64,000 nucleotides of DNA from Porphyridium purpureum (GCA_008690995.1 VRMN01000004.1:1240001-1304000), one strand, 5' to 3'; positions 9,449 to 19,055 are shown, numbered from the stretch's first letter. Made by a program: numbers and translations. The notes: a model not told the origin generated them from the letters alone.

Positions 9449-10834
9449 TCAGGACATTCGTACCAGCAGCATGGTGGTGCAGTACGGACATTCGCCGATG
9501 AGGCTGCCGAGGGTGGATCGCGTATTCGGCAGGCTCCTGAACCACTCAATCAGGCACGCGCGATGGTACATGCGCGCGCAGTTGTGTGCCTCGCACGCGG
9601 TGTCTGGCACGGAGCGACCGTCGCTCGTCTGCCGCTGAGCTCTAGCTGAACCGGCACGGGCGTCTGGTGCTGCTGCTTCTGCGCCAGGGTCCTCGATATG
9701 GTACGCGTAGCAAATGCTGCAGTCTGTGCTGAAGTTGTCGTCTGCTTCACTGAATGCGTCTGGTCGCTCGAATGTGATGCCGAGTATGCGTTCGAGCCGC
9801 GCGCGCGGCAGCTCCGAGTCGGGTGCCATCTCACACCAGGACGCTGCGCCGTGGCTCCACTTTCGCTGCAGTGGTGTGATGAATGTGCCTGCACCAAGGA
9901 AGCGGCAGATGGGTGCACCATTAAGCGCGTTCAGGGGATCAAATTCAACCATCAAGCTCGAGTGATTGCCGAGGGCGACGCGTCGGAAGGCCGCGTCATA
10001 GGCCCCTGTGCGCGGCTCCAGCACTGCACAGTGGGCGTCAATGTCATCCAGTACGTCCAGCAACTCACGCGCAGAGTCGACGACTTGAACGTAGTGCGCA
10101 TGTAATTCCTTGAAAGACAAAGATGTTGTGCTGTGAATTGCACTCACGTTGAGCAGAGTAGGGGGAAGCGCAATAGTACAGACGCGGCGCCCGTGCGGAT
10201 ATTCATGGTCAAACGCAATATCGAGCACAAGTTCGCGCCCTGATCGTGCGCTGTTCGAGCTTTTGCTTTCGCGCACGATCAGACTTACGCTCTGGAAGCT
10301 AGCGTGCACGTGCTTAACGTGCTGCCAGCCGAGTGCATGCAGGTCGTGCAGTACGCGCTCATAAAAGTCAGCACGCACAATGCCCTCTCGACCACCGCCA
10401 TGCAAAGTAGGACGAAGCAACAGAGCAGATTTTTGGTCGCCTGCTGCTCCGTGTGCATCTGCCATGACGCCTTGAGTCTCCGCGGCGTCTACAAGCTTCA
10501 CCAACTCGTGCATGAACTCGTCTACGCTATTCACTGAACGAATCAGCCTTGTTACAGGTCGTGCCCATTCGTGCAGCAAACATGCCAAGGCCGGCTCCAT
10601 CCTGACTCCAGCAATGCCTCCAAACTGTCCTGCCTTCCGTTTGGCTGGCTCGTGCACATCCAGCCACACGCGAGACTCTTGCCCGCTGATGTGATACAGA
10701 CAGACGGCTACTCCACTTTCCAGGCCACTGCCGCCCAGTGGTAGCACACAGAAACGGCGTCTGTGGTGCTTCGCTACAGCGGCCGTTCCCACGCTCGCCA
10801 TCGCTAAGCAAGCGTGGCGGCTGTCCCATCGCAT
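9449..10834 (-). CDS. FANCL: FANCL, Fanconi anaemia E3 ubiquitin ligase
   Basis: The 461-residue protein ends in a FANCL-type RING: CSICYAY at about 372-378, then HNCARMYHRACLIEWFRSLP and GECPYC, finishing LLVRMS, close to the animal and plant FANCL terminus. The middle (about 150-330) corresponds to the double-RWD/URD region that binds FANCD2 (LDIAFDHEYPHGRR, LPPTLLNVSA), and the N-terminus resembles the ELF fold. FANCL monoubiquitinates FANCD2-FANCI in interstrand crosslink repair in the nucleus. An insert of roughly 25 residues, Ala/Arg/Ser-rich, separates the first CxxC from the rest of the RING. An alternative ATG at 10801 (MASVGTAAV) would drop 11 residues. It is divergent from the METTL26-type gene. 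Confidence 0.93.
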   Translation of the reverse strand: MRWDSRHACLAMASVGTAAVAKHHRRRFCVLPLGGSGLESGVAVCLYHISGQESRVWLDVHEPAKRKAGQFGGIAGVRMEPALACLLHEWARPVTRLIRSVNSVDEFMHELVKLVDAAETQGVMADAHGAAGDQKSALLLRPTLHGGGREGIVRADFYERVLHDLHALGWQHVKHVHASFQSVSLIVRESKSSNSARSGRELVLDIAFDHEYPHGRRVCTIALPPTLLNVSAIHSTTSLSFKELHAHYVQVVDSARELLDVLDDIDAHCAVLEPRTGAYDAAFRRVALGNHSSLMVEFDPLNALNGAPICRFLGAGTFITPLQRKWSHGAASWCEMAPDSELPRARLERILGITFERPDAFSEADDNFSTDCSICYAYHIEDPGAEAAAPDARAGSARAQRQTSDGRSVPDTACEAHNCARMYHRACLIEWFRSLPNTRSTLGSLIGECPYCTTMLLVRMS

Positions 10835-11044
10835 GGGACCTGGAACAGCTTGACGCCTACCTCAGCGACGACTCCAGAAGGCTTGAATGCGTGAAGTAGC
10901 TTGCGGAGGCCGGCGTGCTTTGAAGGGGGACGGCATCAAAAGATGCTGGGCTTTGCCTTTGGAGGCAGTGCGTCATTGATTTTTGCCGTGCGTTCTTCAC
11001 GAGCGCGACTTCCGCTGCGGAATCTTGCTCGCGACTGTGTGAGC

Positions 11045-11695
11045 ATGGCGGCGGATCGTGCGCAACACAGTCCGGCAGCAGAACGGAACGCTTTGCCGAT
11101 TCGGAATGAGCTGCGACGGATACTCAAGCCTGCCTCGGGTTCTCGACCGGCAATCATGCTCGAGATAGCTGCTGGGACCGGACAACATGCCGTACTTTGT
11201 TCTGCCGAGCTGCCAGGCTGGGTGTGGGTTCCGACTGATCCTGACGAGACCGCAGTTGAGTCGATTGCTGCGTGGCGCGAGCTGGAAGCAGCACAGGACC
11301 GCGTGCAAATGCCTATTCAGCTGGATGTGCGACAGGATCCAGAGACGTGGCTGGCAGTAGGTGTGCCGAGCCCCGTCGATGCCTTTTTCTGCGCGAACAT
11401 GATCCATATTGCACCATGGGAGTGCTGCGTCGCTTTGTTCAAGGCTGCGAGTCATCACCTGCGAGAGCATGGGTGCCTTGTCACGTACGGTCCGTACTTG
11501 GAGGATGTATTGCACGGCATTCCAACAGCGCCAAGCAATCTTGCGTTTGACCAAAGTCTCAAGTCCAGAAATCCCGAGTGGGGCATCAGGAAACGTGAGG
11601 ATGTTGAGATGGTCGCACAGCGAGCCGGGTTGGTATTGAGCGAGCGCGTACAGATGCCGGCAAATAACTTGCTCTTGGTCTGGCGACGAGCATAG
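11045..11695 (+). CDS. METTL26/DUF938-type methyltransferase
   Basis: From ATG 11045 (GAGCATGG) the protein has 216 residues, about the normal length of the METTL26/DUF938 family. It opens with SPAAERNALPIRNELRRIL, the family's characteristic N-terminus, and has the SAM-binding motif LEIAAGTGQHA followed by WVPTDPDE at strand 2 and FFCANMIHIAPWE at strand 4. The end VQMPANNLLLVWRR matches the family closing motif. In-frame ATGs at 10943 and 10901-10903 would add a hydrophobic and basic leader (FGGSASLIFAVRSSRARLPL), so an alternative organelle-targeted product is possible. The substrate is unknown in most organisms. Its promoter is shared with FANCL. Confidence 0.9.
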   Translation: MAADRAQHSPAAERNALPIRNELRRILKPASGSRPAIMLEIAAGTGQHAVLCSAELPGWVWVPTDPDETAVESIAAWRELEAAQDRVQMPIQLDVRQDPETWLAVGVPSPVDAFFCANMIHIAPWECCVALFKAASHHLREHGCLVTYGPYLEDVLHGIPTAPSNLAFDQSLKSRNPEWGIRKREDVEMVAQRAGLVLSERVQMPANNLLLVWRRA

Positions 11696-13151
11696 TGGAA
11701 CCAGGGGCTGATCCTTAATAGAGGCATGCTTGTCTTTAGCGTATTCATAACAGCTGGAATGAACGAAAATGGTAGAGTTGTAGCACCGTGATCCAATGTA
11801 CTTTCAAAATTGATCTTCAGAGTCGAACTTGCAGGTGACAGATGATGATATAAGGCAGGCCCACTGATATCTCTGGCGCTCTTCATTGCCTGTATATCCA
11901 TCTTCTCGTCGCACACTATCACGACTTTCGTCGCACCTGACATGAGACACTCGCGCGAGCAGGCGTGGCTATGCTGTGCAGCAGGCCGAGAAGGTTACGC
12001 ATCAGAAAAGCTCCACGAAGGGATGAGATGATGGTCTGAGGAAAACCACCCAGAATTCGGCGACCGGCTCATTCGCGGGTGGTCCCGAAGCTTTTGCTTC
12101 TGAGGTGCGCAGACGAGGGAATGCTTACCGGCTCTTCTGTACGTCGTCGTGGCTTCGTTTAAGCAAATCATGAGCCGAAGCCGTTCACATGTGGCCACAG
12201 TTGTTCATGTTTGGGAAACCCCGTCAAACAAGCTTGTGTTTTGGGTCAACCAGATTTCACAAGAAAGCTTTGACAAGATTGCTTCCGTTGTGTGCGGAAA
12301 AGAAAGCAGGATTTCGTTGCGTGCGATGCAAGACGCTGAGGAATCCGAAAAAATAATTTCAGAACCTGAAACTAGGAAGAGAAGAGTTCGACGTCATGAA
12401 GACATTAGTTCTTTGTAAGAACCACGATGACAAAACTCGACACCTCCACGTATGGCACCAAAGGATGAACCATGAAGTCTTATTGTGTGCGCAGCGCATG
12501 TAGAATGTGAGAACAAGAGAGCAGCTTCTGGTTGTGCGTGACCTGCAGTATTTTGATCTGTTCAGGTGAGGTTTTAGGAACTGAATGCATGTCTGAATCG
12601 TGCCTGCCATTCGACAAGTTTGCCTGATTCGCGCACGACACGTGAAGACAGCAAGCCGGCAGAGTCGCTGCTTCACAGTAAATCTATTTGCTTTTGAGCG
12701 CGATCCCAGTTCCAATTCCCTCTCATCATGCATCGGCTACTCCAAAAGGAGCATCACATGAAAAGTAGCCTCCTCGTCACCCCATATCTCACAAGACATT
12801 TGAAAATGGCAGAAACATGTTCGTTTTTTCGAGACGCACGCAAGGCCGTGATGGGAGCGCTGCACTCTATCAACCCCGCTGCTATAGATGCGCGCCGCCC
12901 AACTTTGACAATCAAGCCGTATCTTGTTCACCGAGGAGCAGTCGACTCAGGGCCATCTGAACATGGCTGAATTGTCCAGGAGCTTCAGCCGCAGACGCAG
13001 ACACTTAGGGGACCAGAGTGTCACATCAAGCAATCCTCGGACAAGGAAACAGTCACGATGCAAGCCCTGAAAGCGTACAATTTTGTGTCCGGACCCTTGA
13101 GCACTCGAAGCAGAAATTCACAGCTTGAAAGCCGCGGGCGAGTGTCCAGGA
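11696..13151. other. 1.45-kb gap without a convincing gene
   Basis: Codon choice here is less GC-rich than in flanking genes. The most protein-like frame starts at ATG 12170 and ends at 12418 on plus (82 codons, ending in a mixed-charge tail RKRRVRRHEDISSL), but nothing identifies it. A second short plus frame (12728-12970) and minus frames around 12359-12733 are equally uninformative. No tRNA or snRNA signature was recognised. A structured non-coding RNA or an intron-bearing gene cannot be excluded. Confidence 0.4.
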
Positions 13152-13529
13152 CTATTGAGTTTTTAAACATTTCACACGCTTCACGAGGATTTCAGCAGCC
13201 TGCTCTGAGAATAGAAGATTAGGATCGCGCTGTAAAACTCTCTGCTTGACGACTGCATGTCGACGCGCCCGTTCCACTGGCCGAATCTTTGCTATGGCGC
13301 TGAGCAAACTGCGCCGCGGGTTAAACTCGTGCCCCTCAGCTTCCCCGCCATCGCCCAGCCCACTGCCATCGGCGTCTTTCCGCGGCTGCTGCTCGCGTGC
13401 TTCGGAACCGGTGCCACCGTCGCCATGCAAACTGGCAAGTCCTGGCAGAACCACCACTTCGACCTGTTTCACGGCGTCAGTTATCGCCGCTCCCAAAAAC
13501 TCGGCTCGCGCCTGACCATACAATGCCAT
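13152..13529 (-). CDS. Small unknown protein, possible WH2-like segment
   Basis: The frame from ATG 13529 encodes 125 residues (MALYGQARAEF to KCLKTQ). It has no family I can name. A Gly/Asp/Glu-rich middle (GDGGTGSEAREQQ, then GSGLGDGGEAEG) separates an N-terminal hydrophobic segment from a basic helical C-terminus. The segment RRSLLSAIAKIRPVERARR is weakly like a WH2 actin-binding motif, where LL-x-x-I is followed by basic residues. The codon usage resembles a real gene more than the competing plus-strand frames do. It would be divergent from the protochlorophyllide reductase gene, with about 510 bp between starts. Confidence 0.45.
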   Translation of the reverse strand: MALYGQARAEFLGAAITDAVKQVEVVVLPGLASLHGDGGTGSEAREQQPRKDADGSGLGDGGEAEGHEFNPRRSLLSAIAKIRPVERARRHAVVKQRVLQRDPNLLFSEQAAEILVKRVKCLKTQ

Positions 13530-14041
13530 GTTCCAAGTCGAACGGGTCAAAAAAAAGCTAGCCGCGCCTGGCTAGAAATCTTCGCGCCAGCGTGGGCCGC
13601 CACCAGGGGCCGTTCGTCGTGTACCGTCTGCCTCACCCGCGGCTCTTCCTGTCGCCCTCCCTGCTCCCGTGCAATAAACCGCCTTCTCATTCGGTTTATC
13701 AGTCTGCGGTTCACTTCCTATCGGTTTAGCAGCGGTACAGCGGAATGCCGGCAACGGCTTTGAGATATTCGGCGCGGTGTTGTATGAAAACAGGGTGAAT
13801 TTTGTGATAATCTCGAAACCCCGCCTGGCGCGGAGCTCTGAGCTCGCCTCATTTTCCGAGCGTGTTTTGATATACAAGTTGAGTGAGGTACAGTGGGCAA
13901 GCGGCACGGCTCGCGGCGACGGGTCGGTGGGACCGCCAGACAAGGAGGGAGCTCGGACCGGCGTGGATAGGAGAAGGGGCATCGACGCGTGGGCGCTTTG
14001 TCGGACAAAGGGAGGCAGGGAGAAAGGCGGGGAGAGCGAGG
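13530..14041. other. Upstream region of protochlorophyllide reductase
   Basis: The stretch holds GATATACAAG (13869-13878), a TATA-like site 165-175 bp before the chosen ATG, and GGTACAGT at 13887-13894 about 15 bp further on. No other gene was seen. Confidence 0.45.
13887..13894 (+). promoter_or_regulatory. GGTACAGT element upstream of protochlorophyllide reductase
   Basis: This is one of the recurring GGTACAGT sites. It lies about 150 bp before the ATG at 14042 and just downstream of a TATA-like GATATACA, a position consistent with the transcription start region. Its function is inferred from recurrence only. Confidence 0.4.
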
Positions 14042-15295
14042 ATGGAGGCGTTTGTAGGAAGTGCGGTGCCGGTGCGGCGCGCGGAGGGATATGGCGTGGC
14101 GACGCGCGCCGCGGTGTGCGGAAGCAGGGCGACGGGCTGGGCGCGATCGACGGTTGAGCGTTCGCGCCTCGCAGGGAGCAAGGCGATGGTGAGTGTGAGG
14201 AACGCAGTGCGAATGAACGTGACGTTCAGCCCGAATCAGAAGGACGTGGTGGTTATCACTGGCGCGTCGTCTGGGCTGGGCATGGCGGCGGCCAAGGAGC
14301 TGGCTTCAACAGGCGACTGGTTGGTTGTGCTTGCTGTGCGCTCCTTTAGCAAGGCCGAGAAGGCATTGCGCGAGGCTAATTTGAACCCGAAAAACTACCG
14401 CATCTTGCCCCTGGACCTGGCGTCACTCACATCCGTGCGCCAGTTCAGCGAGTCTCTCAAGACAATGCTCGCGAAGGAAAAGCTTGACTTGAACGCGATT
14501 GTTTGCAATGCCGCCACGTGGCATCCCAAGGACAAGAAGCCGCGCTACACGGCCGATGGATTTGAAGAGCACGTGGGCACCAACCATTTGGGCCACTTTT
14601 TGCTGGCCCACTTGCTCGCAGACGATCTGCGCAAGAGTGCGCGCACGGGGCTCGCCCCGCGCCTGGTGTTTTTGGGCACGGAGACGCATAACCCGGACTC
14701 GATTGCCGGAAAGGTGCCACCGCAAGCTGATCTGGGCCGTCTGGCCGGCTTGGAGAAGGGGCTCTGCGGTGAGAACGCCATGATCGATGGCAAGAAGTTT
14801 GAGCCGACCAAAGCGTACAAGGACAGCAAGGTGTGCAACGCAATCACGATGAAGCAGATGTCTGACCGATACGGCCCGCGCGGCGTGGTGGTGTCGGCCA
14901 TGTTCCCAGGCTGTGTGGCTTCGAGCGGCCTGTTCCGCGAGAAGCGCGGCTGGTTCAACTCATTTTTCCCCTGGTTCCAGAAGAACATCACCAAGCAGTA
15001 CGTGTCCGTGGAAGAGGCTGGGCATCGGCTGGCGGCAGTGGTCGCGAACCCGCTTTACAGCACGACCGGCGCGTACTGGAAGTGGAACAGCCTCAAGCTG
15101 GGAGACGGCACCATGGACCCTGTCGGCACGAACATTGCAATTTCGCAGCAGGCGCGTGACGAAGAGCTCGCGAACCGCCTTTATGAACTGAGCTGCGAAA
15201 TGGTGGGAATATCGCCGATTTCCAAGAGCCGGGCATATCCGGAGCCCAAGTCTGACATTGAGCGCTTGGTGTCGTCCGCGAACCAGTCGCGTTAG
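14042..15295 (+). CDS. POR: Light-dependent NADPH:protochlorophyllide oxidoreductase
   Basis: This short-chain dehydrogenase reduces ring D of protochlorophyllide to chlorophyllide in the plastid, using NADPH and light. From ATG 14042 it has 417 residues. The first 60 or so (MEAFVGSAVPVRRAEG onward) are basic and hydroxylated with Phe at position 4, a red algal plastid transit peptide. The Rossmann motif TGASSGLG lies near 73-80, VCNAATWHP near 155-163, NHLGHFLL near 180-187 and the catalytic Tyr259/Lys263 in AYKDSKVCN, followed by MFPGCVASSGLF, all in the POR order. The C-terminal half has the POR-specific WNSLKLGDGT region. The frame is open back to 13883, but that extension contains the promoter-like elements. 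Confidence 0.96.
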   Translation: MEAFVGSAVPVRRAEGYGVATRAAVCGSRATGWARSTVERSRLAGSKAMVSVRNAVRMNVTFSPNQKDVVVITGASSGLGMAAAKELASTGDWLVVLAVRSFSKAEKALREANLNPKNYRILPLDLASLTSVRQFSESLKTMLAKEKLDLNAIVCNAATWHPKDKKPRYTADGFEEHVGTNHLGHFLLAHLLADDLRKSARTGLAPRLVFLGTETHNPDSIAGKVPPQADLGRLAGLEKGLCGENAMIDGKKFEPTKAYKDSKVCNAITMKQMSDRYGPRGVVVSAMFPGCVASSGLFREKRGWFNSFFPWFQKNITKQYVSVEEAGHRLAAVVANPLYSTTGAYWKWNSLKLGDGTMDPVGTNIAISQQARDEELANRLYELSCEMVGISPISKSRAYPEPKSDIERLVSSANQSR

Positions 15296-15793
15296 TGACG
15301 TTCTGGAGTGAGCATTTCATGGTAGGCGGTACGGCCGTAGGGCGGTGTGTTAAGCAAGTGGATAGGGAACAAGGCAATCGCGAAAGTCGGTCGTGATGGG
15401 TGCAAAGGATATGTTGGTTCGTATGAATGTAAATGTTGATGTTGTCGTCATTGTGCGGGTCGCCGCCCGTGCGTTGGTCTGTGCGTTGGTCTGTGCGTCG
15501 CGGCCGGTACAGCCCAGTGCTGAAGTGTCGTTGCGTTGCCGCAGTACGCACGACCAACGAGCTCCGGGCGGCTTGGTGTTTTGGGCCTGTTTTACGAGAA
15601 CGTGAGCGAGCACGGTGGCGCGAGCGCACGCACGCACCGCGCTGGGCGGGCCGCTCGCACGTGGAATCGAATAAGAAAATCCGCGCGCCAGCGGGGAAGA
15701 TCGGCGCAGGGCAAGAGGCGCGGCAGTGGTCTTCGTGGGCGTGTCGCCAGGAGTCACGAGGCGGGGCAGGCGCGACGCACTGGGAACAGAGCC
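15296..15793. other. Spacer between POR and the elongase gene
   Basis: This 498-bp tandem spacer carries GGTACAGC at 15508-15515. The elongase frame is open back to 15536, but the added 86 residues are Arg/Ala/Gly-rich without homology, so they are treated as untranslated. A short direct repeat of GCGTTGGTCTGT lies at about 15470-15492. Confidence 0.45.
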
Positions 15794-16609
15794 ATGGGAT
15801 GGGCAGGTGCGCTGAGTGCGCTGCGTGAGCCAATCACGCGCACGTTTGGCGAGCTGCGGTGGGAGTCAGCGCCGCTGGCCAGTCCGCATACGCCAGTGCT
15901 GGGCGTCGTGCTCTACTTGGGCGTTATTTTCGGGCTGCAGCGTATCATGCGCGACCGCGCGCCGTTCAAGTTACGCTACGCCACCGTTGTCCATAACGCG
16001 TTCCTGTGTGCGCTCTCTGCGGCCATGTGCATTGGCACGCTGCTCGCGCTGGCCTTCCGTGTCGCTAGCCTGGACGATGGGTTCATGTGCATTGTGTGTG
16101 ATAGGCAGGAGCACGCGATGACAGGTGACTTGCTGTGGTGGATGTACATATTTTACGCGAGCAAGTATTACGAGGTGCTCGACACGGTCATCATGGTCCT
16201 GAAGAAGAAACCGCTCAACTTTCTGCACGTGTATCATCATGCCGTTGTCATGTGCCTGTTCTGGGCGTACATGCAGTCAAACATGGTGATCCATTGGATT
16301 CTGATTGTGGCAAATTCCTTTGTCCATGTCCTCATGTACTATTACTATGGCATGAGCGCCATGTACCCGGGCATCAAGATTTGGTGGAAAAAGTATATCA
16401 CCATGATCCAAATCGTGCAATTCGTCGTCGACTTGACCTCGACATGGCCATTTCCGTTTCTGTACTTTTCCTCGCTCGGCTGCAGGGGCAGCATGCGCGG
16501 GTGGGTGTTTGGACAGCTTGTCGGCATGTCGTTTTTCAAACTGTTTTCAGACCTGTATCGCAAGAATTACAAGGGTGATTCCGCCAGCAAGCAAAAGCAA
16601 CTATCGTAA
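15794..16609 (+). CDS. ELO-family very-long-chain fatty acid elongase
   Basis: The 271-residue protein catalyses, by family, the condensing step of fatty acid elongation in the ER (acyl-CoA plus malonyl-CoA to 3-ketoacyl-CoA). The start at 15794 has a good context (GAGCCATGG) and gives the usual ELO length. Diagnostic motifs are YEVLDTVIMVLKKK, the histidine box FLHVYHH at about 157-163, NSFVHVLMYYYYG and a basic ER-retrieval-like end (SASKQKQLS). Six to seven membrane segments are visible. Red algae such as Porphyridium make arachidonic and eicosapentaenoic acids, so a polyunsaturated C18 substrate is plausible, but motifs alone do not settle substrate class. Confidence 0.94.
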   Translation: MGWAGALSALREPITRTFGELRWESAPLASPHTPVLGVVLYLGVIFGLQRIMRDRAPFKLRYATVVHNAFLCALSAAMCIGTLLALAFRVASLDDGFMCIVCDRQEHAMTGDLLWWMYIFYASKYYEVLDTVIMVLKKKPLNFLHVYHHAVVMCLFWAYMQSNMVIHWILIVANSFVHVLMYYYYGMSAMYPGIKIWWKKYITMIQIVQFVVDLTSTWPFPFLYFSSLGCRGSMRGWVFGQLVGMSFFKLFSDLYRKNYKGDSASKQKQLS

Positions 16610-16730
16610 GCAGACCTGGCGGGCTCTCTCTGCCTTCGCGCTCGCGTACTGATAAGGATACCGTAGAAATGATGGGTTAGCTACGTTAAGTTCATCACTA
16701 CATGCCAATTTCCCTTCGTCACTTGCGTTT

Positions 16731-18689
16731 CTAGCCCCAATGCCACACATCCTTTCTGTAGCGGCCGGCCTTTTCCCATTCCTTTAGCAAGACACGTGCG
16801 CTCGCAAGATCATTCTGCGTGTGCGGAGCCAAAATCTCACAAAGAGCATCTTCAACACCGCGAACCATTGCTCCACCGTCTCCGCACAAATACAAACGAC
16901 ATTCGCCTGGTGCAAGCAGCCGCGCTAGAACCTGCTCCCGCTCTTCCAAAAGTCGGTGCTGCACGTACGTTTTCACACCATCCGCAGAATCCCGCGAAAA
17001 GGCTACGGTGAGGCGAGTCAGTACTCCGCTGTCCACAAATTCTGCCAGTTCGGTGTCGTACAGAAAATCCTTGTCCTTATGGCGGCACCCGAAAAATAGC
17101 CATGCGTCGCCGCGCACACCCGCAGACTGCCCGTTTTTCAATGCAAGCGCGTCAATCTGGGCCTGTCTCTCGCGCAAGAAGCCCCGGAAAGGAGCAATGC
17201 CAGTTCCTGGTCCAATCATGATCATAGGTGTCGCCAGATCCGCCGGCGGACGAAAGTGATCCTTCTGCCCCAACACGATGCGAAGTGGTCCAAGTTCAGC
17301 CCCGGCCCCGGCCTCCACACTGCTGCACATATCTTCCAGCATTCCAGTCACAAGACCACGTTGTCCATCCGGAAAAAGCACAGTTGAAAATGCAAAATGA
17401 AATCGTGTGGGGTCCGCTTTGGGTGATGACGCGGCCGAATAGTATCGCGGCGCGAGCGCTGGAAGTTGATCCAGGAGCAATTCTGCCGAGGGGAGGCACG
17501 AGGGGAATGAGTCAAGGACGCTCAATATACCCCACCCGCCGGGCGCCATAATTCGTTTGCGGTAATCCTCGCGGCCCTCCTTACTGGCTAGCCATTGCAT
17601 TGCGCGCTTGTCGGCCACATCCGAGCAAAACTGCGCCAAGGCAACCAGAAGAGTCTTTTTCGGGGCGTCGGCCAAGCTCACAAGGTCCCGAAAGCACGTG
17701 CGAAGCGAAACATTGCGTACAATGTCTTGGCGGCCCCCATCACGGGCAACAAGCTTCACTGCGGTCGTATCGACCTCCTCGAGGCTGAGGCCGACCGGAA
17801 GCGCAACACGCTTAAGCAACTGGTCCACATGCTCGTCACGATTTTGCGGCACCACTCCCACCGTATCACCCGGGCGATACGAAAACTGAATCTCCGAGCA
17901 GTCGAGTTCGGCGTGCCACACGCGACGGTCCACCAGATCCACCGCTGTGAGTCGTCGAGCTGCGCTTATCGAAACGTTGAACACCGTCATGTCACGCACA
18001 GCTGCGGACGCGCACCATGTCTTGTGATGTCCCGTGCCTTCCTGAGCTGGGTCACCAGAATCGACGCTAAGCTGCACTCGCAGCTCCAGGGGATGTGGCA
18101 GCTCCAGTGTGTCTCCGTTCTCATGAGCACCAGTTTCTTTCGGAATTATCTTTTCGGAGCCGTTTTCTTTGGCAGGTGCAGGGACGCCCTTGCTGTTGGA
18201 GCAGGCTTGGAGCAACTTGTCCCAGAGGCCATCGATCCATGGCTCGACCACCTCCTCAAGTCCGGTTCCATCGTCAGCCTCCCCGCGCAAATAGACATTT
18301 TCGGCGCCGGCTTGCAGCAATGCCTTATCAATTCTACGCGCCGAGTTGCAGAAGTTCTCAAAATTGGTGTCGCCCAGGCCCAGAATGCAGTACCGCAGTC
18401 CCTGCATGAACTTCTTTGGCTTGGCCTTATCCCTCAAGTACCTCAGCACCTTTGTGCCATTTGCCGGCACATCACCATCCCCGGTAGTCGACGCCACCAG
18501 CACGCACACCTTGCCCGCAAACTCTGTTCCGCTCGCCGTCGGCGACAGCGGCCAGCCAGCGTCAACAAACTGATTCAACTCGACCAGCAGCCCGGCTTCC
18601 AGTCCATGGTCGCTCAGCTCTGCATGAATGCGCCGCGCGATTTCCTCTGCATTCCCAGTCGCAGACGCGTACAGCACGTCCACTCCCAT
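16731..18689 (-). CDS. MTRR: Methionine synthase reductase (diflavin reductase)
   Basis: The 652-residue protein has an N-terminal flavodoxin domain (YASATGNAEEIARRI, then STTGDGDVP and LGLGDTNFENFCN), a linker, an FAD-binding connecting domain (FSYRPGDTVGVVPQN, PRYYSAASSP) and a C-terminal NADPH domain (IGPGTGIAPFRGFL, LFFGCRHKDKDFLYD, LYLCGDGGAMVRGVE) ending in DVWHWG. FCNSARRIDKALLQAGAE followed by EVVEPWIDGLW is especially close to MTRR rather than to P450 reductase or NDOR1. MTRR reactivates oxidised cobalamin on methionine synthase, so the cell uses vitamin B12. No leader is seen, so it is probably cytosolic. The promoter region is shared with the G-patch gene. Confidence 0.9.
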   Translation of the reverse strand: MGVDVLYASATGNAEEIARRIHAELSDHGLEAGLLVELNQFVDAGWPLSPTASGTEFAGKVCVLVASTTGDGDVPANGTKVLRYLRDKAKPKKFMQGLRYCILGLGDTNFENFCNSARRIDKALLQAGAENVYLRGEADDGTGLEEVVEPWIDGLWDKLLQACSNSKGVPAPAKENGSEKIIPKETGAHENGDTLELPHPLELRVQLSVDSGDPAQEGTGHHKTWCASAAVRDMTVFNVSISAARRLTAVDLVDRRVWHAELDCSEIQFSYRPGDTVGVVPQNRDEHVDQLLKRVALPVGLSLEEVDTTAVKLVARDGGRQDIVRNVSLRTCFRDLVSLADAPKKTLLVALAQFCSDVADKRAMQWLASKEGREDYRKRIMAPGGWGILSVLDSFPSCLPSAELLLDQLPALAPRYYSAASSPKADPTRFHFAFSTVLFPDGQRGLVTGMLEDMCSSVEAGAGAELGPLRIVLGQKDHFRPPADLATPMIMIGPGTGIAPFRGFLRERQAQIDALALKNGQSAGVRGDAWLFFGCRHKDKDFLYDTELAEFVDSGVLTRLTVAFSRDSADGVKTYVQHRLLEEREQVLARLLAPGECRLYLCGDGGAMVRGVEDALCEILAPHTQNDLASARVLLKEWEKAGRYRKDVWHWG

Positions 18690-19055
18690 CGTCCTCCGTT
18701 GCCACCACTGCCGCGTCTCGCTGTGTGTTTCTCACTCTGTCCCTTTCCCTCCCTCTCTCGCCCGTACACTGTCCTTAGCACATGCGAGTTTTCTCTCTCT
18801 TTTCTCTCCACGCGAGTCGCCGCTGGACACGCCGGGACACACGACAGCTGTACACCCACCTTTTCTCGCACTGTACTTTCCTTGATAGAGGTACACTTTC
18901 GTTTGGACTAGGTGTACCCACCGCTTCGAACCGAAACGGTGGCGCGCCGCACAGTTATAGACGCAGAGCGGGGACGAGCTTGGCCTGTGGGAGAGGGATG
19001 CGATGGCTGGGGTGTGTGTAAGTTTATTGGAGTGACGAGTGGACTGACGGGCAGC
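18690..19055. promoter_or_regulatory. Bidirectional promoter with several GTAC elements
   Basis: This 366-bp region between two divergent starts is pyrimidine-rich on plus near MTRR. It carries GTACACTGT (18764-18772), AGCTGTACACC (18846-18856), CTGTACTTTCC (18871-18881) and GGTACACTTTC (18890-18900), plus GTGTACCC near 18912-18919. Four or five copies in 160 bp make it one of the densest clusters here. Confidence 0.45.

Noticed and set aside
17595-18911. 438-residue plus-strand frame antisense to the methionine synthase reductase gene
   Set aside because: Mirror of the well-supported minus gene; Arg/Cys/His-rich without a recognisable motif.
18920-18950. TTCGAA-containing stretch as a minus-strand tRNA T-arm
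   Set aside because: No pairing of the flanking stem and no other arm of a cloverleaf nearby.
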